Source: Nephrocerus scutellatus (lineage: Eukaryota > Arthropoda > Insecta > Diptera > Pipunculidae). Taken from it: a stretch of DNA of 64,000 bases. Positions within the stretch are counted from its first letter, which is position 1. Every line of letters starts with the position of its first letter. The translations under genes were made by a program, and so were the position numbers. Positions 1-11,689 of the stretch are shown here, piece by piece. The notes beneath the pieces were generated by a model. That model ran no database searches and was not told where the DNA came from. It saw nothing but the letters and a program-made list of their open reading frames with translations. The DNA lies in contig OX352763.1 in NCBI GenBank assembly GCA_947095585.1, positions 40,970,010 through 41,034,009 on the forward strand, written 5' to 3'.

Positions 1-3000
1 TACAACCGGGGTCCGGTCCTGGCCTCCCGCAAAAAGTCTCTCCACCGGTCCCGATTTCGAGCCGATGTCATCCAGTTTGGCATCCCTAAAATCTGTGCGT
101 CCTGGTCTACGCCATCCTTCCAGAGTAGGCTTGGCCGGCCTCGCTGTCGTGTTCCATAAATCCTACCGCAAAGGACTTTCCAAGCAGGATCCTCTTCGCT
201 CATGCGAGCTAGGTGTCCTGCCCACCGGAGCCTACCGAGCTTAATTTTCTTCACCATGTCGACATCGCGGTAACGCTCGTAGCTCTCATCATTATAGAGT
301 CTCCGGAATCGTCCTTCCTCACATACGGGGCCAACAATTCTCCGTAAGACTTTTCTCTCGAACGCGCCTAAGAGGTCAGAATGCTTTTTGCTAAGCACCC
401 AATTCTCGGATCCATATGTAAGTACTGGTATGACCATTGTCTTATATATCAGCAGCTTGGATGTTACGGTTAAGTTCCTGGATTCGAAGAGTCTTGAAAG
501 ACTATAGTAGGCCCTATTGGCTTTCAGCAACCGTGTGCGTATTTCTGATTGCATGCTGTTATCGGGTGCCACAGTTGAGCCGAGATAGATAAGGGATTGC
601 ACTACTTCAAATTCGCGCTCCACTATCTGAATTGAGGGACCAATGTTGGATCTTCTACTTGCAGACGTGGCCACCATGCACTTTGTTTTGCTCTCATTTA
701 TGTGCAGCCCCAGATTTCGTGCCGCCTGCTCTATCTGGATGAAAGCTTCCTGTACAGCTCTTTGGTTTCTACTAACGATGTCAATACCGTCTGCGTAAGC
801 CAGTATCTGAATGGACTTATAGAGGATTGTTCCTCTCGCCGTTACGTCAGAGTCTCGGATCACTTTCTCCAACGCCAGGTTGAAGAAGAGGACGCAGGCC
901 AGTCCATCTCCTTGTCGGAGCCCGTTATAGATGATGAATGGGCTTGATAGTGATCCGTATATTTTTACTTGGCTTATAACATTGGTCATGGTCAACCTAC
1001 ATAGTCGTGTCAGTTTATTTGGGATGCCGAATTCTCTCATGGCTTTATAAAGTTTTACTCTGGCTATGCTATCATAGGCGGCTTTAAAGTCTATAAAAAG
1101 ATGGTGTAGTGAGTTTTAAAACTCTAGACATTTTTCCATCACCCGCCTTAGGGTGTAAATCTGATCAGTTGTTTATTTGCCTGGGATGAAGCCACACTGG
1201 TATGGACCAATTATGACTTTAGCGTATGGGGTTATCCTGTCCTGAAGGATAGAGGAGAAAATCTTATACGCGGTACTCAACAACGTTATACCACGATAAT
1301 TGCTGCATTTTGTGATATCTCCCTTCTTATGTATGGGGCACAGGATGCCTCTTCGCCAGTCTTCTGGCATAACTTCTTCTTCCCATACTTGCACTATTAT
1401 TTCATGAATTGCTTGGTATAATGTGGGGCCTCCTACTTTTATCAGTTCCGCTGGGATCCCATCAGATCCCGGGGCCTTATTATTTTTGAGCCGATTTATC
1501 GCTCTGCTAACTTCGACTATGCTTGGTGAGGCAGCATAGTATGATCTTCGGTCATTGGTGGAGCCTCCAATTCCTCAGTTAGCTGGCCATTTAGAAACTC
1601 ATGAAAGTGCTCTTCTCATTGCTCTAAGATGCCTTTAAGATCGGCGATCAGATTACCCTCTTTGTCCTTGCAGTATGTGCAACGCGGTGTATATTGCGTC
1701 ATACCGCGGACCCTTTGGTAGAACTTCCGCGCCTGGTGCGGTCCTTGCTCTCTGTACTGTTCCAGTTCACGGACGAGATTCTTCTCCCAGGCTGCTTTCT
1801 TTCGCCGGTGAACTGTTTTTTCATATCTTCTGAGCTCTTTATATTCATCTTCGCGTGCCCGCGTTCTATGAGATTGTTGCATTGCTCGGTACGCAACATT
1901 CTTACGTTCAGTCGCTAGCTTACATTCGTCATCGAACCAGTCGTTTCGATCTCTACGACTACTGCTTAAGATGGAGTCAGCAGTACTAATGACAGTATTC
2001 TTAAGGCGTGTCCATTTCTCTTCTACGCCCGATATCTCAGCCCCAGGACTTACTCTCCCTGCATTTGGGGCGAGTCCTATCGCTTGACCGTAGTTGTTTC
2101 TGGTCTCTTCATTGCGAAGGGCAGCCGTGTTGACTCGAATCTGATTCGCGGATGCACTCTTCCGTGATGATGCAATCCGCGCTCGGAGCACCATACCAAC
2201 AAGATAGTGGTCCGAGTCGACGTTGGCACCTCGGTACGTTCGTACCGTCATCAGGTTCGGGTTGTGGCGGCGGTCTATCAACACGTGGTCTATCTGGGTG
2301 CGAGTGGCTCCATCGGGAGATACCCAGGTGGCTTTGTGGATATTTTTACGCGCAAACCTTGTACTCGCAGCATTCATATCCCCCAGAATGATTTTTACAT
2401 CATACTGAGGGCAGGCATGGAGTTCCCGTTTGACTGATTCAAAGAATTCTTCTTTTTCATCATCTGGGGAATCCTCTGTAGGTGCGTGAACATTTATGAG
2501 GCTTATGTTTTTAAATTTGCCCCGCACGCGAAGGGTGCATAGCCGTTCATTTACTGCATTAAAGCCGATAACGGTGGGTTTCATTCTTTTGCTGACTAGA
2601 AACCCCACCCCGAGCACATGATGTCTTGCATGACAGCTGTAATAAATGTCATATTCTGATTTTTGTAAGACACCATTCCCTGTCCATCGCATCTCCTGAA
2701 TTGCTGTTAAGTCAGCATTATATTTGGACAGGGTATCGGCTAGCTGCCGTGCAGCTCGAGCTCTATACAGTGAGCGTACGTTCCATGAGAAAATTCTTAA
2801 ATCGCTTAGCCGTTTTCGTTGCCGTGGTCGTCGTCGTTCATCAGTGTATCCGAGGCTGATTTCGGGTTCCGTAATAATAAATTTTTTACAGGCGAGGTTA
2901 TTAGCCTCGCGCCAACCTTACTTTGAAGGGACTAGCCCGATCATTCAGCTTTTCCTGCATTGGAGGAAAATTACCAGCGGCCACCACGTGGTGGTGTGGT

Positions 3001-3050
3001 GGAGGCGGAAAAAACATGGCGATCTAAAATCTATACTCCGCAGTACTTAA
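1..3050 (-). mobile_element. RTE-like non-LTR retrotransposon, 3' end outside window
   Basis: Read on the minus strand, the segment encodes an apurinic-like endonuclease followed by a reverse transcriptase. The endonuclease frame ends at 1616; its first ATG is at 2692 but the frame stays open upstream to about 2917 and includes IFSWNVRSL, ILGDMNA, HKATW, QIDHVLI and DSDHYLV, the usual endonuclease blocks. The reverse transcriptase start is visible at 1173-1394 (PIHKKGD, NYRGITLL, QCGFIPGK). Between them the frame is broken near 1616. The part below 1170 matches the C-terminal half only in broken frames. The order endonuclease then RT in one polyprotein with no RNase H fits the RTE clade (often annotated as craniofacial development protein 2-like). 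The copy is not functional. Clade placement is from memory of the family. Confidence 0.85.
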
Positions 3051-3282
3051 TAAACTGTCCGACTTCTTGATCGTCATCGAAAACGCAAGATTTACAGGAA
3101 ATTGCAATCGAATTTAAAAGGTAGATCCGTCCAAATGAGTGCTATCCGTGGGATAAAAACTGTTTCACACTATCTCTTTTCTGTCAAGATAGTCGCTTCA
3201 ATTATATTGCCCGGCGTCTCTTTTCCGCACAGTCTTGTGCCGTTGCAAAGTTTGCGAGAATCCGTAGTAAAATAATTGGAGA

Positions 3283-3561
3283 TCAAACTGTAAGACGATG
3301 TGGTGGCAATCCAGACGAATTAAGTGAGTTTAGAAACTCAGTTAGATTATTAACTTCCTCATCAGTATCTACAACGGTATCGATATCGATACACTTATAT
3401 TCAGTGAGTATGCCTATTAACATGGCAAGTATTTGATTGGTTATTTCGTGGGTGTCTCCATTTTTAGTAGCAAGAAGCCGCAAGCTCGCAACCGGTTGAA
3501 AATGTGACAGTTTTGAGAAACAGCCGGATAAATAGAATTTTTTAGTTCTTGCAGATTTCAA
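3283..3561 (-). mobile_element. Helitron PIF1-type helicase fragment
   Basis: A 92-codon open frame reads LATKNGDTHEITNQILAM, then VDTDEEVNNLTEFLNSL and SGLPPHRLTV. This order, an acidic loop then TEFLNS then GxPPHxL, is characteristic of the C-terminal part of PIF1-like helicases carried by Helitron transposons. The frame stops before the expected KVGxPVMLLRN block. Neither Rep nuclease nor Helitron ends are visible nearby, so this is a fossil. A second, non-overlapping helicase piece lies at 28975-29090. Confidence 0.7.
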
Positions 3562-3654
3562 AAATCGATGTCAATTTAATAAAACCATAAAACACGGCTA
3601 CTACCTTTTCCAATTTGAAGTAGGGGCGACAATGTTCTCACCCCCAAATTCGTC

Positions 3655-3985
3655 GCTAAATTGTCGCCGAGTAGCTTTCTAAACACCACTATTCATCTTA
3701 GCAACCCCGAAAACTATGGGATCGACACTAATATCGGCCAGACTCCCTCTCCGGCGAGACAACTCACCCATAGGAGTGTCCTACCAACACTATTAATATC
3801 AGTGGCCCCGAGAACTATTGAATGGACAGTAATATCGGTCATCCCCATCACCCTGGAGGTGTCTTACCACCACCATTCAAGGCAGGGACCCCGAAAACTA
3901 TAGAATTGACCGAATAAGAATACCGAAAACGGTGGGTCTGGCACTAATATCGTCTGCCACGCCTCCCCCAGCCAAAAAACGTGCT
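3655..3985. repeat. degenerate tandem repeat, unit about 90-100 bases
   Basis: The phrases CCCGAAAACTATgg/ag, GACACTAATATCGgcc and GGTGTCcTACCACCAcCATTCA recur about three times with drift. A further relic with AAAACTATGGGATC and ctaacatc is at about 13155-13200. No coding potential was recognised. Confidence 0.6.
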
Positions 3986-4091
3986 ACCCCCCATTACCTA
4001 TATTTGATTCCAGATAGTAACTAATATGTACACCAAGTCTGGTTGAATTTGGTCAAGGCATTCCAGAGTTAGTTAGGCACAAATATATATA

Positions 4092-4834
4092 CCGGGTGAT
4101 TGACACTAAATGTTACCAACTTCAGACTGTAATTGCTGTCAAACCAGTGATAACAGATCGCTCAAATTTACACTAATGACACTTCATTCCATTGTACAAA
4201 AGCATTTTAGTGGGAAATATTCATATATGTGAATAAAATGTTTGTGTATCGCACCATAAATCGTTATAACGATACTGGCAGCATTGCAAAACGCCATGGT
4301 GGTGGACCGAAACGCACTGCAACATCGCCGGATATCATTCGGAAGGTGAAGGCCAAATTGGCTTGGCGCCGTAGCGGCAGAAAATGGCTCGTGAGGCGAA
4401 CATTTCACTCGAACAGCACATATTGAAAGATCATCTTGTACTAAAGGCCTTGAAATAAAGCACGCGTCAATCAATATTGGCTGAGAAACAACGTTCCGCG
4501 GTTCCACTGCCCAATGGCCATAAAATTCACCGGATGCAAATCCGCTAGATTTCGCGGTTTGGGGTATTTTGAAGAGCAAGGTTTGGAGAAAAAAATACCA
4601 AAGTGTCGAACATCTCAAACAAGCGCTTCGCCGGGAATGGGCCAAAATACCGCAGAGCCACTTTCGTGCTGCATGCTTTGTCGGCCGTTTGAAGGCCATA
4701 ATCGCGGCTAAGGGTGGCCAAATCGAAAACTGCTAATGCAATTCGAAAACTTTTACTTTGATTCAATAAAATTCATCGAAATATAAAAATTCTGTGACGT
4801 TTTCTTTTGGTTACACTTAGTCTCAATCACCCTG
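4092..4834 (+). mobile_element. internally deleted mariner/Tc1-type transposon with TIRs
   Basis: Imperfect terminal inverted repeats of about 27 bases (GGGTGATTGACACTAA at the left, the complement of TTAGTCTCAATCACCC at the right) are flanked by TA on both sides, the expected target duplication. Inside, 4229-4426 encodes the N-terminal DNA-binding part of a transposase (YRTINRYNDTGS, AKRHGGGPKRTA). A separate frame near 4640-4735 gives the C-terminal end (WAKIPQSHFRAA, KAIIAAKGGQIE). The middle, including the catalytic D residues, is largely gone and the frames disagree, so the copy cannot make transposase. At about 743 bases it is just over half the usual family length. Confidence 0.85.
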
Positions 4835-4900
4835 TACAAATATACAAATAAATTCTCTATTTTATATATATAGAAGATAGAAGATTATATATTATTTGCT

Positions 4901-5311
4901 TAGTTGGCTGTCGAAAATATTACACCTGTTCAAATACGCTCGGCGATCTTTAATTTTTAATTCAGGCCACTTCCATTGGGACGATTGGGCTTTAAATAGG
5001 ACATCAGATCCATGTTTCACAACCACTCCTGATCAATGTTCATTCGGCACCGCTTTTGCTCAAAATTTAATAATCATTGATTGTTGCTGACGCTGAGGCG
5101 AACTTGACGGTCATCATCTTCTACGTCTTCACGGCCTTCTTAAAAATGTTTGCTCCGCTTGTAAATGCTTGTTTTATTCATAGAAGGTTCACTAAAAGTA
5201 ACATTTAATATTTCTAAGGCGGTACTGCACTTTATTCCATTATAAAAACATAATTTAATACAAATAATGTTTCCCATATTTACAACAAATCACCGACAGC
5301 CAACAATAAAC
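4901..5311 (-). mobile_element. short deleted mariner (DD34D-type) remnant with TTGGCTGTCG ends
   Basis: On the minus strand the segment reads IKCSTALEILNVTFSE, SMNKTSIYKR, EGREDVEDDDR and then LLNFEQK and KAQSSQWKWPE. These are the order and wording of mariner transposases: helix-turn-helix region, the EGREDVEDD linker, then the KAQSSQWK block just after the catalytic aspartate. Large pieces between them are deleted. The ends carry the inverted repeat TTGGCTGTCG (4904-4913 and its complement at 5294-5303). It is a non-autonomous relic lying about 65 bases downstream of the preceding mariner. Confidence 0.75.
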
Positions 5312-5343
5312 TAGGCAAGTATTATAGCCACCAATGTCAAGAT

Positions 5344-5805
5344 ATACAGGGTGTATCCGTGAAGGTGGCAAATACTTAAAGGGATGATTCCTTGGTTAAT
5401 TTCGTGAAAAAAATCGTATGGGAAGGGGGGGTCTATTTTCACCCCCTGCGGTGTACGTAGCGTTTTAATGCGAAGAGATGTCCTTTTGATCTTACATCAC
5501 TTCACACCCTGTAACTCTTGAACGCTACAAGGCCACTGTTGGTCATTTTTGAAAGAAACTTAAATTTATAAGATCAAATAATAAACATTTTTTTAAATTC
5601 TTGAAACCGTTACCGATATAAACGTCGTCAAAATCCAAAAATGTTTTTTATTTTCTTAAATTTTATTTTAAACGCGAATATTTCGAAAATCGCTTTGGGA
5701 TAATTTTTTTTTGCGAAATGCAATATTAAAGCCTATTCAATTTTCTACAAAACCACCTCACAATATTTATGCATTTGGTCAACAGGAGCAGGGTTCATAT
5801 TGCAC
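5344..5805. repeat. dispersed repeat family R, copy 1
   Basis: Starts at CAGGGTGTATCCGTGAAGG and contains GGTGGCAAATACTTAAAGGG and CACTGTTGGTCATTTTTGA. It is nearly identical over more than 400 bases to 16557-17017. No long frame, TIR or tail was seen, so the class is unknown. Confidence 0.75.
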
Positions 5806-6600
5806 ATTCTTTATTAATACTCGTCAATAAATGTCTATTTCTTGGGAGTATTAGTAGTTCCTCGTGCACTGCAAATTATGCATCTATTCTCGTATATATC
5901 ACTGAATAACATTTAAGCTTAAGACCATAGTTTTCTACCAAATCCTCCTAGTGACCCAAACTATCTACTATACCCAATTCAAACAAATTTATGGCTACAA
6001 CTGATAAAATTTCTCTTCTGTTATCAGCGCTGTGCCAGTTAGGAAAACATTACTATTTCATACCAGCTGTATATAAAGTTTTCCAGCAGTTCGTTTTACG
6101 TAAATTCTCCTTAGAAATTGATGCATGCGTACTAGCCAAAGCTTTCTAGGAATGCATTTGCATTCAGCTGGTAAGTTAGTTTATACTACAATGCCCTTCG
6201 ATTACGACGATATCAAAAATCATTCCATCCTAGCCAGCACCTTCATATCATAATATGTACGTCTAACATACAATGTTGGTACTTATGACGCCGGCAATTC
6301 CTAGTCGCCTACTCTCCCAAAACAAGGACGTTGGGTTTGATCTTTCCTGACGGTGAAATCGTATATGTTATCGGTAAGAGTATAGGACTCTCTTTGGCAT
6401 AATACTCGTATATGATTACATACCTAAGTTAATGTATGTTATAATTTATATTAAGTAAACAAGGATACAACCAACAAGGGACTGGCACGTCCTACCCGAT
6501 TCTATCATCACCCCGATTTGGAGCTGAACGATATTAAAAAAATATGAAAGAGAAATTGAAAAGCCAAACACTAGAGGAAATAGCTAATTGTATAAGTTTT
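5806..6600. other. AT-rich stretch, nothing recognised
   Basis: No gene, known transposon domain or clear repeat was recognised here on either strand. Confidence 0.5.
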
Positions 6601-6629
6601 TTTATAATGTACACACGCTCAAGGGGCTT

Positions 6630-7145
6630 GCACCCTTATAATGCTTAGCACAGCGTGGGTGTTAGGAAATTAGGGTGAGGAAAGGATGAGATGTCTATGC
6701 ACGCGTGTCTTAAACGACTGCAGATCATACAAAAGAACACATAATGGGGCAATTCATTCCACATAACTGTAGTGCGGCTAAAGAAGCATTCTTGGAATTG
6801 GCTAGTACGTCCGAAGATAGTCCTATTGGTAGATCCGTGGGCTCGAGTTGTGGCACGGTTATTATGGATCATGGGCGGGATGCATCAAGATATTTCTTTT
6901 GAACACCGCTTGTGAAAAAACAGTGACAAGCAGGAAACATTCCTACGATGTTCAAGGAATACGATTGTTTTCACGATATTTACATCACCAATAAGTATTA
7001 TCGTGCGGTTCTGAACTCTGTCTAGTAGACGCAATGTGGTCTTGGGGGCACCTGCCCAGACAATACAGTTATATTCAAGTTTATGGCGAATATATGCCCT
7101 GTAAATAGTAGCCAGATCTGAAGGAGTATTGTGTGCCAAGCAGCA
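6630..7145 (-). mobile_element. CR1/L2-like LINE, 3' end of reverse transcriptase ORF
   Basis: Two frames on the minus strand together give the post-RT C-terminal region: SDLATIYRAYIRHKLEYNC, ILIGDVNIVKTI, LEHRRNVSCLSLF, then after a frame change IFGRTSQFQECFFSRT and MWNELP. The same sequence of blocks occurs at 18.2-18.9 kb and 60.8-61.4 kb, so the family has at least three copies here. Endonuclease and catalytic RT motifs are absent, as expected for 5'-truncated LINE insertions. The exact clade (CR1, L2 or Daphne-like) cannot be decided from this piece. Confidence 0.8.
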
Positions 7146-7199
7146 AACGATAAAAAATAAGACTGTCTTCAGATACGAAAATTTCTACAGATTGGTGAA

Positions 7200-8280
7200 A
7201 ATTAAAAAAAAATACTAGCTGTGCGGAGACGCTTCGCTGCCCGTACCCCTAATGAAGGCCTCGCGCTCTCATTCTCATAAAACGATAATATGAAAATAAA
7301 CAAAATTATAAGGACTATTGAACCCAAGTGGCCGATATCCGATACCTCCCAAAAAACGACATTTTGTATTTTCCTTATTTGCCCAACAAATAAAATTATC
7401 CTTCGGAAAATCTGCTGATATAAAAAATTTTTAAGGCTAATTTTTTCATTGAATTTTTATTGCAATAACCTTAAAAAAACAACGGGAAAAAACAATAATC
7501 GCAGCGTCATTTTATTATTTGATTTAATACATGTATATATATATATGTACATGTAAATATATTCATTGATATTCATATTCATTCATTGATACTAGTCTGT
7601 ATACCGAATATACGTATACCACTAGGGATTAAATGAAATACGCTTAGTAGTAGATCTGAAGTCGAACACGAAAGCGCAGTGAGCAAAAAGTAGCAAAGAG
7701 TAGTGCACGACAACAGCTTGCCGACAGCAGATAGAAATCTATTAAATACCCTCCATGGCATTATACTTCATTAACTTTTAATTTAAACCACACGCAAGGG
7801 ACGAAAATGGGGCAAAGCTATGTATCCCTAAAAAGCTACCTACTCAGCAAAACTAACAGCTGTGCTGAGAAAGAAGCATTATCGACCTTGATGCAATTTA
7901 ATTTGCGTGGGGAATTTAAGACCTATAAGTACTGTTTTCCGAAAAGGAATCGAATAGAAGTATGTTTAGGTGATTCTTCGTTGTTTAGTTTCTCTGCGCT
8001 CGAAGTAGTTTGATAATATACCCGTAATTATCTATGACTGAAGTCATATCACACCAATTTAAAGGTGGTTTCGAAAAACATATCATCGATAGTTAATATA
8101 GCTTTAATGGAAAGAAATAGTAAAATTTATCAGATTAAATAAAAAATTGTTGGAGTAAAATTACCTAATTTCTTGTTGTGATTTGTCCAAGTTTAAAGTT
8201 GACATAGAATGAATTCTACCTTAAAACTGTTTACGAATCTATAGAGGATTCTCCAGAAAGTAAAAAAAAATCGTAGATTT
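7200..8280. other. no gene recognised; AT-rich
   Basis: A 68-codon frame at 7807-8013 begins MGQSYVSLKS but resembles no family I know, and no splice context supports it. A short TATA/TGTA-rich tract lies near 7530-7570. Confidence 0.4.
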
Positions 8281-8289
8281 AGTCGTTCC

Positions 8290-8940
8290 AGTAGAAAGAT
8301 TTCGAATGCGAATATCTACCAAGCCACCTGATGGAGCCACTCGGAAGCAATAAGCAAGCCGCTACAAACCGAACCTGATGCTCCGAATGCGGATTGTATC
8401 ACCAAGAAAAACCGCGAATCAGATTCGAATCAACACGGCTGCTTTTTTCAATGAAGAACTTTAAAGCAACTATGGCCAAGCTATAAGACTCGCCCTTAGT
8501 GGGGGAAGAGTGGAAAGTTAGTTCTAGGGGTGCTGAGATCCCGGGCGTAGAAGAGACATAGATACCTCTTACAAATACTGTCATTAGTACTTAGGAAGGA
8601 GTAGTGATGGTCGGAACAACTAGTTCATTGATGAAAGTAAGCCATAGTGATTGAATGTTGTGTACCGAGCATTTCAATGATCTCATAGAACTTCGGCACG
8701 CGAAGAAGAATATAAATATTCTACCGACATAAAAAACAGCCTTATCTCCTCATTGAATTAGAAGAGTACCTAGAGCGAGGACAAGACTATGTGCAAAAGT
8801 TAGTAAGTAAAGTATTACGCAGTATTACGCAATATAAACTGCGTTGCACATATTGCAACGACAAAGAGTGTAATCTGATCGCTTTGGCGATTTGCTAAAT
8901 GGTCAGCTGAGGACCGCTAACCAATAGCCGACGATAACTG
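8290..8940 (+). mobile_element. decayed RTE-like LINE fragment
   Basis: Plus-strand sequence aligns by eye with the complement of 1640-2150. Shared blocks include CGAATCAGATTCGAATCAACA, ACTGTCATTAGTACT and GCGTTGCACATA followed by TGCAACGACAAAGAG. It covers the linker between endonuclease and RT. Many substitutions and indels destroy the frame, so this copy is much older than the one at the left edge. Confidence 0.75.
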
Positions 8941-8984
8941 CCACGCAAAACATGAACGAAGCTAGTAGAGCAGAGTAGAGGGAG

Positions 8985-9300
8985 CACCTCGACAATGGGG
9001 CCCGATCACTACCAAATTTTAACAGAAAATGCTGTCATCAGAGATACATATGTGTGCAAGGTTAGTATAAGATCGGGTAAATTTAAAAAAAATCGAATAG
9101 AAGCCCCATAAGAACAAATTTAAATAAAAAGTGCTGTCTTCGGAAATTCACATATGTGCAAAGTTTGGATAAAATCGGACTTTAGAAAGTGGTTTAAAAA
9201 TTTATCACAAGATTTCACGGGAAAACAAACACGCGCACATGAAGTTAATATAGAGGATTTAGGAACACATCCGGACGCGAAGTTAAAGTAGAGAATTTAA
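8985..9300. repeat. modular repeat M, decayed copy
   Basis: Contains GGGGCCCGATCACTACCAAA, ACATATGTGTGCAAGG and ATCGGGTAAATTT, the complement orientation of the module described at 11690-12370. It ends in a ...GAAGTTAATATAGAGGATTTA boundary motif like that of other copies. Confidence 0.65.
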
Positions 9301-9410
9301 AAGCAATGTAAAATGCTGCAATCAATAAGTTAATAATGCATTAGAATTATTTTTAGGTATTCACTTTATTTTAATATCTTTTAATAGGCAAACGAATTCA
9401 ACATTTGAAT

Positions 9411-10163
9411 TTATGAAATAATGCAATCCCCATCATTTTCTCCGCGCTTATTAGCAATTGAGTGCGGATTCTTTGGAATATTTGCATAGCAATTGTTGGC
9501 ATAATGACCCTTCTTGCCGCAACGATAACAAACAATTGAAATACTGGAACTCTGAGATGCATTTTGATTTGGAGTTCTAGTTTCTCTCTCAACAAAATTA
9601 TTTCGCACCATTGCTGGTTGATGTTGTTTGTTTTTATTTTTCTGTTCAGCAGCAATGTATTTGGTTTTATTAACAGGCTCCGTGGAATCCAGTTCGTACC
9701 TCAGCGCTAATTCTAGAGCTGCGGCTAGTGAAACATTCTCATCTTCCTCGCTTAGACGTTGGAAGATTGTCCCCTCAAAACCAGTCACGAATTTGTCTCG
9801 CAAAATATTTTCAGTCATACTTCCAAAACGACAATTAAGTGCAAGTCCGCGAATGCGTTGATGCCACGTAGAAACCGCTTCTTTCGGATTTTTTCGCGCC
9901 GCATAAAAACGTTTTCTCTCACTGTATACATTGACAGCGCCGTGAAAATGTTTCCTGAGAATTTCCAAAATCTCAAGATAAGTCAAATCGCTTGGATTTT
10001 TGGGAAAGCAAAGATCTTTCAGAAGCGAATATGTGCTCGGACCATTTAGCTGAATTAACATTGATGTTTTCTTCACATCGGAATCGATACCAGACACATT
10101 GAAGTGATGCTCAAGACGTTCCTCATAGCAGTCCCAAGATTCTAATTTTGGCTGGAAATTCAT
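9411..10163 (-). mobile_element. retrotransposon gag ORF with CCHC zinc knuckle
   Basis: An uninterrupted 250-codon frame from an ATG. The N-terminal two thirds has the capsid-like pattern of Ty3/gypsy gags: FNVSGIDSDVKKTSMLIQ, GPSTYSLLKDLC, then HFHGAVNVYSERKRF, VSTWHQRIRGLALNCRF, LRDKFVTGF and LALRYEL. It ends in a single zinc knuckle CYRCGKKGHYANNC (spacing C-x2-C-x4-H-x4-C) near residues 211-224. Gag would bind element RNA and form particles in the cytoplasm. No protease, RT or integrase follows toward 9300 and no LTR pair was seen. It is either a fragment of a mag-type element or a stand-alone gag relic. Its uninterrupted frame stands out among decayed neighbours. Confidence 0.85.
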
Positions 10164-10780
10164 TTTGCTACGGTTTCAATCACGACGTGAAGCTTCACTG
10201 TTAAAAACCAAATCAATTCAAATTCAATGTTCAAATCGCACTGATCAGACGATCTCGAAACTCTTCCAAATCGTTTTAGCATAAACAAAGAAAGATATTT
10301 TTATGTAGCGTTGCCATTTTGTTGATTTTTGCTAACTCTAAAATATAAAATATATCAATCACCGTGCTGGAGATGGAATATGGAGTATGTTTTTGCTTTC
10401 ATTAATAAAAAACTTTTAACTCTCCTTAAAACGGCAACACTGATTACTACGCAGCTCATATCTTTCGCCCTCAAACCATTAAAAAAAGGAATAAAAAAGT
10501 AACAATAACAAAAAAACACAGCTGAACTGTGTTGAGTGTTGTGCTTAAACAGTGAAAAAATAAGCTTGCTCAGCTAATGAAGTACATATACGTATTCTGA
10601 AGCTTTGTGTATGGCTTCGTGTTCAGCTCATATTAAAGATAACCCTAAATAATACAAAAATGGGAAAAAAATTAAAATACATACATATTTTTATGACAAA
10701 CAGCAACAAACCCGCACACTCATTGGGGCATTACTCAAAAAGTATATAAACGTATACGAACATTTTACTTCAGAGCTTTA
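10164..10780. other. 5' flank of the gag ORF; no gene recognised
   Basis: AT-rich. May hold the leader of the gag element, but I could not recognise an LTR or primer-binding site. Confidence 0.35.
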
Positions 10781-10784
10781 TGAG

Positions 10785-11260
10785 AGAGATCGGGCCGCGG
10801 GATCAGGGGGCTCCTATACAAATTTTTTTTTTGTATTTGAATGTCTACTGAAGTATTGATAAATTTTTTCGCTGATTACTTCAACTATTTTTAATTTAAT
10901 CATTCGGGTTTTTACAAAACTTATACATACATATATAAAATTAAAAGTATGTATGATTCATTGTTTGTTTTTTATACAAATCCACACCGTTGATCGTATC
11001 AATTCATTTTTTTAGGATTTACTGATTTCTTCCACAAACTGTAAGCATACCTTTTAAATTCTCTATTCTAACTTCGCGTGCCCGTGGCCGGCTGGCTGGC
11101 TGGCTGGTTAGATTTTCTGATCAATTTTTAACCTACTTCCCAAAGCTCGATTTTATTAAAATTTTGTACACATGTATATTTCCGTTGACAATACTTTGTA
11201 TTAAAATTTAAGAGAGATCGGGTTGCGGGATCGGGGGGCTCCCATATAAATTTTTCCATT
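10785..11260. repeat. modular repeat M copy with boundary segment
   Basis: Two partial modules (GAGAGATCGGGCCGCGGGATC near 10780 and GAGAGATCGGGTTGCGGGATC near 11215) lie either side of the TTAAATTCTCTATTCTAACTTC boundary and a GGCTGGCTGGCTGGC tract at 11090-11107. Confidence 0.7.
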
Positions 11261-11689
11261 TAGCGGCATCAGATCATATATGTACTATAATGACTGTGTT
11301 CTGTGTGCGCTGATAAGCTAATGCGATGTAAGCAGCGCTGCTTGCTTTACGATTAGGGTTGTCTTGTTGTTGTGTTGCAGCAGAGAGTATAGAGATATCA
11401 AGAGGAAGTAGAACAAATATTTTCATACAAAACTGAATGGTTCCGCAATTGAAATGTGATGCACACTCAGTTGTGTGAGTGCATTCTTAGTTTGTGTTTT
11501 GTACAATATTACGAGTATATGAAGAACTTCACTCAACTGCTTTACAGCTTAACTCAACTCAAAAGAAATAATTTTAGTGGTACTTCGTACGTCGTTGTGT
11601 GTACGTCGCACCAACCGTGCGCTGTGGCTACTATGTTTTCACCACTAAACGGGGAATTTCAACACAAAATCGAGTCTCCGATCAGAGAA
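11261..11689. repeat. non-modular part of repeat M
   Basis: GGCATCAGATCA followed by AGCAGCGCTGCTTGC and CACAAAATCGAGTCTCCGATC recurs at about 32810-32935 (GGCATCAGATCACGG, AGCAGCGCTGTTCGC, TCCCCGATTAG). This shows that the module array and this segment belong to one composite repeat. Confidence 0.6.

Noticed and set aside
2152..2437. Three plus-strand frames of 60-80 codons
   Set aside because: Antisense shadows of the LINE endonuclease on the minus strand.
7807..8013. 68-codon frame starting MGQSYVSLKS
   Set aside because: No family resemblance, no splice or neighbour support, and length compatible with chance.
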